Both the position numbers and the translations under genes were made by a program. Shown here piece by piece: positions 1-5,726 of a stretch of 9,993 nt of DNA. The notes under the pieces are model-generated. The model did no database searches, had not been told where the DNA came from, and saw only the letters and a program-made list of their open reading frames with translations. Each line of letters opens with the position of its first letter. Positions within the stretch are counted from its first letter, which is position 1. The DNA is from a bacterium (GTDB lineage Bacteria; Latescibacterota; UBA2968), in NCBI GenBank assembly GCA_027296045.1, contig JAPUJS010000355.1, positions 1-9,993 of the forward strand, given 5' to 3'.

Positions 1-2
1 CG

Positions 3-236
3 TTTGATGCTGTGGTGCTGGATGTGCGCATGCCGGATATGGATGGCCTGGAAGTCCTGCGCAGGATTCGGGAGTTGCAGCCCCTTGTACCGGTGGTCAT
101 CCTGACGGGTGTTCAGAATGAGGCGGTGGCCCGAGAGGCAATCCGGCTGGGCGCTCAGAACTTTTTAACCAAACCCTGTGATATTGGGATGCTGCAGGTG
201 AGCCTGGAATATGCCTGGGCTCAGCAACAGACATGA
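3..236 (+). CDS. Response-regulator receiver domain, C-terminal part (5' end outside window)
   Basis: The visible 77 residues are the second two thirds of a CheY-like receiver domain. The phospho-acceptor aspartate lies in VVLDVRMPDMDG (codon 21-23), the conserved switch threonine in VVILTG, and the invariant lysine in FLTKPC. In this family the aspartate is phosphorylated by a partner histidine kinase and the Thr/Lys pair relays the change. The protein ends about ten residues after the last receiver helix (LEYAWAQQQT then TGA), so no output domain follows. It is either a single-domain regulator or the C-terminal receiver of a longer protein such as a hybrid kinase. The reading frame is open to the left edge; the GTG at 12 is an internal codon, not the start. 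Identification of the domain is secure; the type of parent protein cannot be decided here. Confidence 0.9.
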   Translation, partial: FDAVVLDVRMPDMDGLEVLRRIRELQPLVPVVILTGVQNEAVAREAIRLGAQNFLTKPCDIGMLQVSLEYAWAQQQT

Positions 237-276
237 GGAAATGCCTCTTAACTCATTTGTCTTGAGGTGACATATA

Positions 277-401
277 ACAGTAGTTTGTTGCCTCAAGGAA
301 ATCCTGCTCACAACACCATGATGAAGCCCCGCAAATAGGGCCAAATTGGTGGCTGAAGGCATAGAAAATCACACCGAAAGCCGAAATCAACAAACTACTG
401 T
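277..401. repeat. MITE-like element: 14-bp perfect terminal inverted repeats flanked by TA
   Basis: ACAGTAGTTTGTTG at 277-290 is repeated as its exact reverse complement at 388-401. Both copies are bordered by TA (275-276 and 402-403), and the symmetry continues outward to 17 perfect bases (274-290 / 388-404) and 20 of 21 with one mismatch. Inside, no convincing reading frame is seen. ACAGT-type ends with a TA target duplication are typical of IS630/Tc1-mariner elements, so a non-autonomous derivative is the preferred reading. The inverted repeat is directly visible; its mobile origin is inferred from one copy. A competing small hairpin (CTTGAGG 261-267 with CCTCAAG 291-297) overlaps the left end. 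Confidence 0.55.
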
Positions 402-432
402 TATTTGTAATTTAGATCAGGGTAGTCTTTGC

Positions 433-469
433 GTGATATCACTATCTTTATCTTTGTGATTTGAATCAC
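433..469. promoter_or_regulatory. Two GTGAT/ATCAC palindromes, probable operator pair
   Basis: GTGATATCAC (433-442) is a perfect 10-bp palindrome. GTGATTTGAATCAC (456-469) has perfect 6-bp arms around TG. Their centres are 25 bp apart, and they sit 54-90 bp before the start codon at 523. The second also reads TGTGA-N6-TCAC, which is the CRP/FNR-family half-site pattern. The symmetry is seen directly; the binding protein is inferred. They most likely control the coiled-coil gene downstream. Confidence 0.45.
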
Positions 470-476
470 CTGATGA

Positions 477-502
477 GGTCGGGAAATATTGCGGTCGGGA
501 AA
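477..502 (+). repeat. 10-bp direct repeat GGTCGGGAAA, period 16
   Basis: GGTCGGGAAA occurs at 477-486 and again at 493-502, between the palindrome pair and the ribosome-binding site of the gene at 523. The position suggests a regulatory role, but the repeat is short and could be chance. No convincing -35/-10 pair is seen in the same stretch; TTTGAA (460-465) with AAATAT (484-489) is only a weak candidate. Confidence 0.35.
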
Positions 503-522
503 ACCCTCTACAGGATATCGCA

Positions 523-2181
523 ATGGCGTTCCGTAAGAAAAGCAAATCTAAGCCGGTTGTGGGGGCGCGGAGACGACGGGAATCATCGAGTGGGAGTGGA
601 CAGCGGGGCGACCACTGGTATGAAGTGGTACGAAGCCTGCGGACTTTTTACGACCATTTCCAGGTTGCTTTTCCCCATCTGGAAAATTTGCCCAAGCATT
701 ATTCCAAAGAATGGGCGGAACAGTTTAAGAAGGTTGCCCGAGATTTTGTGCGCACCGAAGATATGCACGGGGTAAGAAAGGTGTTGGTTGGTGCCGGGTA
801 TGGCACTGAGAAATGGCCGGAGGTAGTGAAACATGAAGTCGAGGATATTGCTCGGGCGGTGGACATCTTGCTGGAGGAGGTGGCCGGGAAGGGGGTTGAA
901 ACAGAAGGTGGACTGGAAGTTGATGTTGATCCGGCGATCCTGAATGCCAAAGGTGTGATCGGCGATGAGCTCTGGGAGGCGATGCTAGATATGCCTCAAC
1001 TGGTCATTCCGATTTTGAAACGGCACCTGTTGGGTGAACCCGAAGACCAGGTTGCATCGGAGACGGGATCTCCAAACGATCGACTGGCCGAACAACTGGC
1101 GGAACTGGAAGCGGAACTGGAGTCTTGGAAGCAGAAATTCGAAGAATCGAAAAAAGAGAATCACGCCTTAGTGGGTCAGGTGGAGGAGAAGGACCGGGAG
1201 ATCCAGGTTCTGGAAGGGAGGATTCGGCGGACAGAAGACGCCGAAGAGGAAGTGGCACCTGCATTTCAAGCCAAGGCGGTTGAAGAACCGGTTTCGGAAA
1301 GACAGGCGGAATTGGAAGCCGAATTGGACACCGTTCAGCGGCGATACGATGAGTTGAAGCAGGAGCACAAAGATCTGCAGGGGGACGCGGGGGAGAAGGA
1401 CGCGGAAATCCGCACGCTGAACGAGGATCTTAAAAAAGCGCTTGCAACCCTTCAGAAGGATGGAAGGGCAGAGCAAGAGACACAACAGAAGTTTGAATCG
1501 CCCAGTTCGATGGGGGGCCAGCTTCGAGAGTTGGAACAGAAATTGAAGGCCAATGAGATGATGATTTCGGGGTTGCGCAACGAAGTGGAGCAGAAAGATC
1601 AGACCATTGAAGAGTTCAAAGATGATTTGGGGCGGGAACGGGAGCGGCGGCGGAAGTTTGAGGAGGAACTGGAACAAGAACGGGAAAATCTGAGGGAACA
1701 GATGCAACGGTTGAAAGCGGTGATGGCCGGAAACGAAGAACTGCCGTCGATGGAAGAGTTTGAGCAGATGGAAGCGGAAGAGCTGCTGGACTATATCGAG
1801 GACGTGGAGAAAGAGAAGCAGCGTGCCCTGGCGGGGTTGGAAGCCCTGGATGCGCAGGAAGAAAGCTATCAAAAACAGCTGGAAGTGCAAGAGGAGGAAC
1901 TGGGCACCATTCAGGAGGACCTGGATAACTACAAGGAAACGGCACTGGCCACCGAGGTGGAGGGTGCACGGGATACGATTCTGACGCAACGTGAACAGCT
2001 GGAGACGTTGTTGAATTTTTCGAAAAATTTGAAGGCTCAGGTGGCGCACTTAAAGGAACGCCAGGAGCCGTTGCGCAGTCTGGTGGAGCGGTCGAATTTG
2101 CAAGAGAAAGCGCTGGTGCGATATGTGCGGATGAACTTCGACCGGAACTTTTTGCCCAGTCAGGCCTATTCGGGAGAATGA
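523..2181 (+). CDS. Large coiled-coil protein of unknown function (552 aa)
   Basis: The gene is not recognised. The start at 523 is supported by AGGA at 512-515, seven bases upstream. The protein opens with a basic, low-complexity stretch (residues 1-20, several Lys/Arg), then a compact probably helical region (about 30-175) with several Trp and aromatic residues. After that, most of residues 185-515 is strongly charged, Leu/Glu/Lys/Gln-rich coiled coil. Within it three segments resemble one another, carrying EEKDREIQVL, EKDAEIRTLN and EQKDQTIEEF at about 221, 291 and 356. A short non-coiled tail follows (about 520-552). No signal peptide or membrane segment is visible, so it should be cytoplasmic, and the basic N-terminus could bind nucleic acid or membrane. 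It stands alone between a receiver-domain gene and a convergent gene only 26 bp away. A scaffold or cytoskeleton-like role is possible but unproven. Confidence 0.85.
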   Translation: MAFRKKSKSKPVVGARRRRESSSGSGQRGDHWYEVVRSLRTFYDHFQVAFPHLENLPKHYSKEWAEQFKKVARDFVRTEDMHGVRKVLVGAGYGTEKWPEVVKHEVEDIARAVDILLEEVAGKGVETEGGLEVDVDPAILNAKGVIGDELWEAMLDMPQLVIPILKRHLLGEPEDQVASETGSPNDRLAEQLAELEAELESWKQKFEESKKENHALVGQVEEKDREIQVLEGRIRRTEDAEEEVAPAFQAKAVEEPVSERQAELEAELDTVQRRYDELKQEHKDLQGDAGEKDAEIRTLNEDLKKALATLQKDGRAEQETQQKFESPSSMGGQLRELEQKLKANEMMISGLRNEVEQKDQTIEEFKDDLGRERERRRKFEEELEQERENLREQMQRLKAVMAGNEELPSMEEFEQMEAEELLDYIEDVEKEKQRALAGLEALDAQEESYQKQLEVQEEELGTIQEDLDNYKETALATEVEGARDTILTQREQLETLLNFSKNLKAQVAHLKERQEPLRSLVERSNLQEKALVRYVRMNFDRNFLPSQAYSGE

Positions 2182-2207
2182 AGAGTAGAAGGGATTTGTT
2201 GCGATTT

Positions 2208-2555
2208 TTAATCGAGTGAAGTGCGACGCCGCTGGTTCTTTTTTTGAGCCTGGCGGCGTTTGTTTTCCAGGCGCTTTTGGACGGCCGTTCGAGAAGGTTT
2301 GGTGCGGATGCGGGGTTTGGGGCGTTTGTTTTTTTGGATCAGTTTTTCCTGCAGCCTGCGAAAGGCCAGTCCCCGGTTGCGGCCCTGGAGTCGGTGCTCG
2401 GCGGCCACAACGGTGATGCCGGAGGGGATGTGCACGATTCGGATGGCGCTTTCGACCTTGTTGCGGTGTTGTCCACCCGGTCCGGTGCCGCGGAGGGTGT
2501 GGATTTCGACTTCTTTACGCAGGGCGTCCAGGTCGGTGGTGTAAAGGGGTATCAT
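2208..2555 (-). CDS. Release-factor-like (GGQ) ribosome-rescue protein, ArfB/YaeJ family
   Basis: This 115-residue protein carries the class I release-factor catalytic motif GTGPGGQHRNKVESAIRI, with GGQ at residues 27-29, followed by a Lys/Arg-rich tail from about residue 74 to the end. That combination (short protein, no codon-recognition domain, basic C-terminus) is the layout of ArfB/YaeJ and mitochondrial C12orf65-like factors. These hydrolyse peptidyl-tRNA on stalled ribosomes, the tail occupying the empty mRNA channel. The ATG at 2555 is chosen because it begins just before the conserved domain. An in-frame TTG at 2594 would add 13 residues and has AGAGG upstream, but it lies inside a stable hairpin. 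No good Shine-Dalgarno precedes 2555. It is transcribed in the same direction as the S1 gene and converges on the coiled-coil gene. The family is secure; assignment to ArfB rather than a sister subgroup is less so. Confidence 0.88.
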   Translation of the reverse strand: MIPLYTTDLDALRKEVEIHTLRGTGPGGQHRNKVESAIRIVHIPSGITVVAAEHRLQGRNRGLAFRRLQEKLIQKNKRPKPRIRTKPSRTAVQKRLENKRRQAQKKNQRRRTSLD

Positions 2556-2574
2556 TATTCGCGTGTGAAATGGG

Positions 2575-2606
2575 AGAGGCGATCGCTTGGTCAAGCGATC
2601 GCCTCT
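2575..2606 (-). terminator. Perfect 15-bp inverted repeat made of two GCGATCGC octamers; probable terminator of the S1 gene
   Basis: AGAGGCGATCGCTTG (2575-2589) is the exact reverse complement of 2592-2606, giving a 14-bp stem with a GGTC-type four-base loop. It starts 24 bases after the S1 stop. Each arm contains GCGATCGC, itself a palindrome. Neither side has a clean run of U, so it may act as an imperfect terminator, an RNA-processing site, or a 3'-end stabiliser between the S1 and rescue genes. The structure is certain; the role is inferred. Confidence 0.55.
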
Positions 2607-2630
2607 TTGGTGTTTGGGTCTCCGAGTGGA

Positions 2631-3866
2631 TCAGGCCAGGCCTGCTCTTCGAAGGGCGTCGGCCATCGATCCGTCTGAATTGGACGTATGTTCTTGTTGT
2701 TTGGTTTTGAATGCGGCCATATCCTGGGCTTCGGCAGATTGCTTGGCTTCTTCTTCGAGGGCTCGCATCGACAGGGAAACGCGTCGCTTCTTGAGATCGA
2801 TTTCGCGAATCATCGCCTTCACTTCCTGGCCGATGGAGACCACGTCTTTGGGGGTGGCCACGCGTTTGCCGGTCGAAAGCTGGGAGATGTGTACCAGGCC
2901 TTCGATGCCGGGAATCAGTTCGACAAAGGCACCGAAGTTTTGAATAGAAACCACTTTGCCGTTGATCACGTCTCCTTGTTTAAACTGCTCTTCCAAGGCA
3001 TCCCAGGGGTCGGCCTCGAGGGCCTTCATGGAAAGGGAGATGCGTTCGTTTTGGGAACCGAGCGCTTTGAGTGCCAGGATCTTGACTTTGAGCTCCTGGC
3101 CTTTTTGCAATACAGATCTCGGATTTTCGACCCGGGCGTGGCTGATTTCGGAGACGTGGACCAGGCCTTCGATCCCGCCCAGGTCTACAAAGGCGCCAAA
3201 GCGTTCGATGCGGGTAACCGTGCCGGTCATTTCGGCACCTTCTTTGAGGTTTTTCCGAATCTCTTCTGCTTTCTTGGCTGCCTCGGCTTCGAGGTAGGCT
3301 CTGCGGGAGACGACGAGGTTGCGAGATCCCCGGATCTCGGTGATCATAAAGCTTAGCGTTTGGGTGGCATAGGAGGCCGGATCTTCGCAATAGCCTGTGT
3401 CGATTTGAGACATAGGGCAAAATCCGCGGATGCCGCCCATATTGACGACCAGGCCTCCGGTGTTGAAACCCGTGACTTTGCCCTCGATGGGGATTTTATT
3501 TTCGAAGGCCTTGCGAAGGATCTCTCGGCTGGAGGCTTTGAGCGACAGGGTGAGTCGCACTTCGCCGTCGGTGTTGGCCACATAGGCTTCGAGGGTGTCT
3601 CCGGACTGATAGGCAAGGGTGCCTGTTTCGTTTTTTAACTCCTGGGTATCAATCGCGGCTTCGCTTCTTCCGCCGTAATCGACGAAGGCGACGGAATCGC
3701 CGATATTTTGAAGGGTGCCAGAAATGCGTTCGCCAACCGAGACTTCCTTATGATTGGTTTCCTGGTCGCTTTGCTCCAGCAGAGCGGCGAACTCGGTGCT
3801 GGGGGCGTCGTCGGCATATTGTTTGTCGAGTTTTTCAACGTTTTGGGTATCGCTAGATTCACTCAT
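2631..3866 (-). CDS. S1 RNA-binding domain protein with four S1 domains (ribosomal protein S1-like)
   Basis: The 411-residue protein has an acidic N-terminus (1-42), four OB-fold S1 domains (about 43-111, 125-190, 208-282 and 296-369), and a polar tail. Domains 3 and 4 are the most canonical, with ERFGAFVDLGGIEGLVHVSE and NFGAFVELIPGIEGLVHISQ; domains 1 and 2 are more divergent. This is the size and order of the shorter ribosomal protein S1 homologues. These bind mRNA and help it dock on the 30S subunit, in contrast to the six-domain E. coli RpsA. The start at 3866 is preceded by AAGG about ten bases upstream. A -35/-10 pair lies about 80-110 bases upstream, and a hairpin follows the stop. 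The neighbouring rescue factor on the same strand also acts on the ribosome. Calling it the true ribosomal S1 rather than an S1-family paralogue is likely but not provable here. Confidence 0.92.
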   Translation of the reverse strand: MSESSDTQNVEKLDKQYADDAPSTEFAALLEQSDQETNHKEVSVGERISGTLQNIGDSVAFVDYGGRSEAAIDTQELKNETGTLAYQSGDTLEAYVANTDGEVRLTLSLKASSREILRKAFENKIPIEGKVTGFNTGGLVVNMGGIRGFCPMSQIDTGYCEDPASYATQTLSFMITEIRGSRNLVVSRRAYLEAEAAKKAEEIRKNLKEGAEMTGTVTRIERFGAFVDLGGIEGLVHVSEISHARVENPRSVLQKGQELKVKILALKALGSQNERISLSMKALEADPWDALEEQFKQGDVINGKVVSIQNFGAFVELIPGIEGLVHISQLSTGKRVATPKDVVSIGQEVKAMIREIDLKKRRVSLSMRALEEEAKQSAEAQDMAAFKTKQQEHTSNSDGSMADALRRAGLA

Positions 3867-3945
3867 CGGGGTACCTTAAGCAATAATGTAGGGATTAGGG
3901 TAGAAGGTGGATGAATCTTAAATAGGTTTAAAATGTAGAACATAT

Positions 3946-3974
3946 AATGTATCATGAATCCGGATTTTTGTAAA
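3946..3974 (-). promoter_or_regulatory. Candidate sigma-70 promoter for the S1 gene
   Basis: On the minus strand TTTACA (3974-3969) and TACATT (3951-3946) are separated by exactly 17 bases, in the AT-rich region upstream of the S1 start. The match to TTGACA/TATAAT is good at the -35 and moderate at the -10. It would give a leader of roughly 75 bases. Confidence 0.4.
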
Positions 3975-4119
3975 CGATTTTTTTGAGTTTACGAATAAGA
4001 TGTCTATTAATATATTGTAAAAAAGCGATTTATGCATCTGGGAGGATATGGTGTAAAAGGAAAATCCTGTACGGGTCCAATGGACGCTGAAGGCGGAGGT
4101 CGTCGGGACTGTAATTTTA

Positions 4120-4154
4120 GGTAACATTTTTTACTCTATTGCGTGTTTTATACT
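4120..4154 (+). promoter_or_regulatory. Candidate ECF-type promoter for the sigma operon
   Basis: GGTAAC (4120-4125), then 16 bases, then CGTG (4142-4145) resembles the TGAAAC-N16/17-CGT pattern of group-1 ECF sigma factors, so the operon may be autoregulated. A housekeeping-like -10 TATACT (4149-4154) overlaps, but it has no convincing -35 at 16-18 bases. Either would start transcription just before the AGGA at 4165-4168. A related pattern occurs before the Omp85 gene. Confidence 0.3.
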
Positions 4155-4174
4155 CAGAAGCGACAGGAAATCCA

Positions 4175-4648
4175 ATGGATGTTGAGGCTTTATACCAGAA
4201 ATACGGTCCAATGGTGCTGAGGCGCTGCCGGCAGCTCTTGCGAGACGAAGACGAGGCCCTGGATGTGATGCAGGACGTGTTCGTGCAATTGTTGAAGCAC
4301 CAGGACCGGTTGCAGGCGACCTATCCGTCCAGTTTGCTCTACCGGATTGCCACGAATCTGTCCTTGAACCGGATTCGGGACAACAAGCGACGGCCCGAAA
4401 CGCCCGGCGACGAGATTCTGTATCAAATTGCAGATCTGGAACGGGGTGCGCACCAGGTGGAAGCGCGGTCGTTGCTGGACAAGCTTTTTGGACGGCACAA
4501 AGAATCGACCCGGACGATTGCGGTGTTGCACTTTGTGGATGGGTATACACTGGAAGAGGTCGCCCGTGAGGTTAACATGTCGGTTTCTGGGGTGCGTAAG
4601 CGTTTGCGAGGCCTTCGGGCCTCCCTGGTAGAATTGGAGGAAAAATGA
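4175..4648 (+). CDS. ECF-family RNA polymerase sigma factor
   Basis: The 157-residue protein has the two-domain layout of extracytoplasmic-function sigma factors. Region 2 (about 5-72) includes the acidic helix DEDEALDVMQDVFVQLLK and the downstream LYRIATNLSLNRIRDNKRR that contacts core polymerase and the -10. Region 4 (about 98-150) includes TIAVLHFVDGYTLEEVARE followed by the helix-turn-helix MSVSGVRKRLRGLR that reads the -35. Its length is at the short end for the family. The ATG at 4175 is preferred because AGGA lies six bases upstream and region 2 begins right after it; a TTG at 4139 adds residues unlike the family. Its stop overlaps the anti-sigma start (ATGA), so the two are probably made in near-equal amounts. 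It should drive this operon and perhaps distant envelope genes. Confidence 0.95.
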   Translation: MDVEALYQKYGPMVLRRCRQLLRDEDEALDVMQDVFVQLLKHQDRLQATYPSSLLYRIATNLSLNRIRDNKRRPETPGDEILYQIADLERGAHQVEARSLLDKLFGRHKESTRTIAVLHFVDGYTLEEVAREVNMSVSGVRKRLRGLRASLVELEEK

Positions 4649-5484
4649 ATTCCGAGCGCAATGATCGGGAGGTTCCGAAAGGGGTGCTGGAACGCTATCT
4701 TTTGGGGGAATTGCCCGAAGGAGAGCTGGCACAAATCCGGGATGTACTGGCGGCGGATGGGGCGCTCCGCGAACGATTGGCGGCGTTGGAGCAATCCAAC
4801 CAAGAAATTCTGGTGGCGTATCCGGCGGATCAGATGGGTCGGGCGATTTCGGAGCGCTTGGCGGACGAGGAGGCCAAAGTGACGCAGGTGTATTTCCCAA
4901 CCGGATGGGCGTTTGCTGCGGCTGCGGTGATTTTGCTGGCTGCGGTGCTGGCCTGGCGGCCCGAGCCCGTGCGAGATATGATTGCATATCTCAAAACCCC
5001 ATCGGAGCAGACGCCGACACGGGATGCCTGGGATCTGGACGGTTTGGAAGTGGTGCGCATCAAAGGGGCCACGCGGTTGGTGCTGTATCGCAAGACGGAG
5101 ACGGGGAATGAATTGTTGCACAACGGGGCGGTTGCGCGACAGGGCGATTTGATTCAGATTTTGTACCACGCTGCAGGGCAGAAGTATGGCGCGATTCTGT
5201 CAACCGACGGGCGGGGATCTGTGACGACGCATTTGCCCGCGGTTGGAACGCAGGCTGCGCTTCTGGAGGACGTCAAAAACGAAGCGGTGTCTCTGGAATT
5301 TGCTTATGAACTGGACGATGCGCCGCACTGGGAACGGTTTTATTTTATTACGGCAGATTCGGCTTTTGACCTCAAGCCTCTTCTGGACGAAGCCTATCGG
5401 GTTGCAAAAGAGGGTGGGGATTCGCTGCGTGTTTCTGAATCGTTCAAGCAGTTTATTTTGACACTTAAAAAGGAAGCAATGTGA
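4645..5484 (+). CDS. Single-pass membrane anti-sigma factor with ActD/DUF4384-like periplasmic domain
   Basis: The cytoplasmic part (1-86) begins with a short helical anti-sigma-like region (LERYLLGELPEGELAQIRDV) without the His/Cys pattern of zinc-binding anti-sigmas. A single membrane helix spans about 87-104 (WAFAAAAVILLAAVLAW). The C-terminal part (105-279) is periplasmic and contains GDLIQILYHAAGQKYGAILS followed by DGRGSVTTHLP. That pattern recalls the DUF4384/ActD-like proteins found next to ECF sigma factors and caspases. The start is backed by GGAGG at 4636-4640 and overlaps the sigma stop by four bases. By position and layout it holds the sigma factor inactive until an envelope signal arrives. 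The protease encoded two frames downstream is expected in the same compartment as its C-terminal domain, so cleavage of one by the other is conceivable. The anti-sigma role is inferred from context and topology. Confidence 0.82.
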   Translation: MNSERNDREVPKGVLERYLLGELPEGELAQIRDVLAADGALRERLAALEQSNQEILVAYPADQMGRAISERLADEEAKVTQVYFPTGWAFAAAAVILLAAVLAWRPEPVRDMIAYLKTPSEQTPTRDAWDLDGLEVVRIKGATRLVLYRKTETGNELLHNGAVARQGDLIQILYHAAGQKYGAILSTDGRGSVTTHLPAVGTQAALLEDVKNEAVSLEFAYELDDAPHWERFYFITADSAFDLKPLLDEAYRVAKEGGDSLRVSESFKQFILTLKKEAM

Positions 5485-5726
5485 TGCGACTTAAAATCGG
5501 GCTTTTGGTATTGTGGATCGGTGTTTGTGCACCGCAGGGTTTTGCAGCGGGTACGGTCAGTCGGTTTGTGCTTGGTGGCCGGGGCCAATTTTGGCGGCTC
5601 AGATCGGTTGCCCTTGCGCTATGCGGTTTCGCCCGGTTGGGGGCCTTCCCGATCGACGCGCAAGTCGTTGATGTGGCTGGGCGGTTTTGCCGGCCTTCGT
5701 TTCGGCCGATAGGAGCGATGCGATGA
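5484..5726 (+). pseudogene. Frameshifted, truncated 5' remnant of a caspase gene (paralogue of the next gene)
   Basis: The start has a good ribosome site (AAGGAAG, 5470-5476) and overlaps the anti-sigma stop by one base (TGATG). The first residues form a signal peptide (MRLKIGLLVLWIGVCAPQGF) followed by GTVSRFVL, matching GTVHRFVL of the downstream caspase. After that the match jumps to the +1 frame, where codons read VAGANFGGSDRLPLRYAVS against VSGANFGGADRDALRYAVS. An extra G in GG at 5574-5575 explains the shift. A weaker match near a GG dipeptide follows (about 5674-5685), and that frame ends at TAG 5710-5712. The unshifted frame yields an 80-residue product ending in ATGA over the caspase start. 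No catalytic His or Cys region remains. This is best read as a tandem duplicate cut down to its signal peptide and first strand. The short frame may still be translated and couple ribosomes to the caspase gene. Confidence 0.75.

Larger units (their letters stand above)
3867..4174. other. 308-bp AT-rich divergent intergenic region
   Basis: This gap separates the S1 gene (minus) from the sigma-factor operon (plus) and must hold promoters for both; candidates are listed separately. No credible reading frame is seen on either strand. An 11-bp palindrome GTCCAATGGAC lies at 4075-4085. The stretch around it (about 4069-4092) resembles codons 9-17 of the sigma gene at about 4200-4222, both reading TACG, GTCCAATGG, GCTGA and GGCG with small gaps. 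That could be a decayed partial duplication of the sigma gene's 5' end. Confidence 0.5.

Noticed and set aside
1168..2049. 293-residue open frame antisense to the coiled-coil gene, rich in Leu/Phe and superficially like a membrane protein
   Set aside because: The hydrophobicity is the mirror of Glu/Lys/Gln codons on the other strand (CTT, TTC, CTG); no start signal.
2688..3356. 222-residue plus-strand frame opposite the S1 gene
   Set aside because: Repetitive Phe/Asp/Gly content mirrors the S1 repeats; no independent evidence of coding.
4139..4174. Upstream TTG start for the sigma factor
   Set aside because: It overlaps the candidate promoter -10 region, has no ribosome site, and adds residues outside the conserved sigma region 2; ATG 4175 has AGGA at good spacing.
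4190..5169. Overlapping long minus-strand frames opposite the sigma and anti-sigma genes
   Set aside because: Both lie over genes with strong domain evidence and coupled starts; no supporting ribosome sites or motifs.
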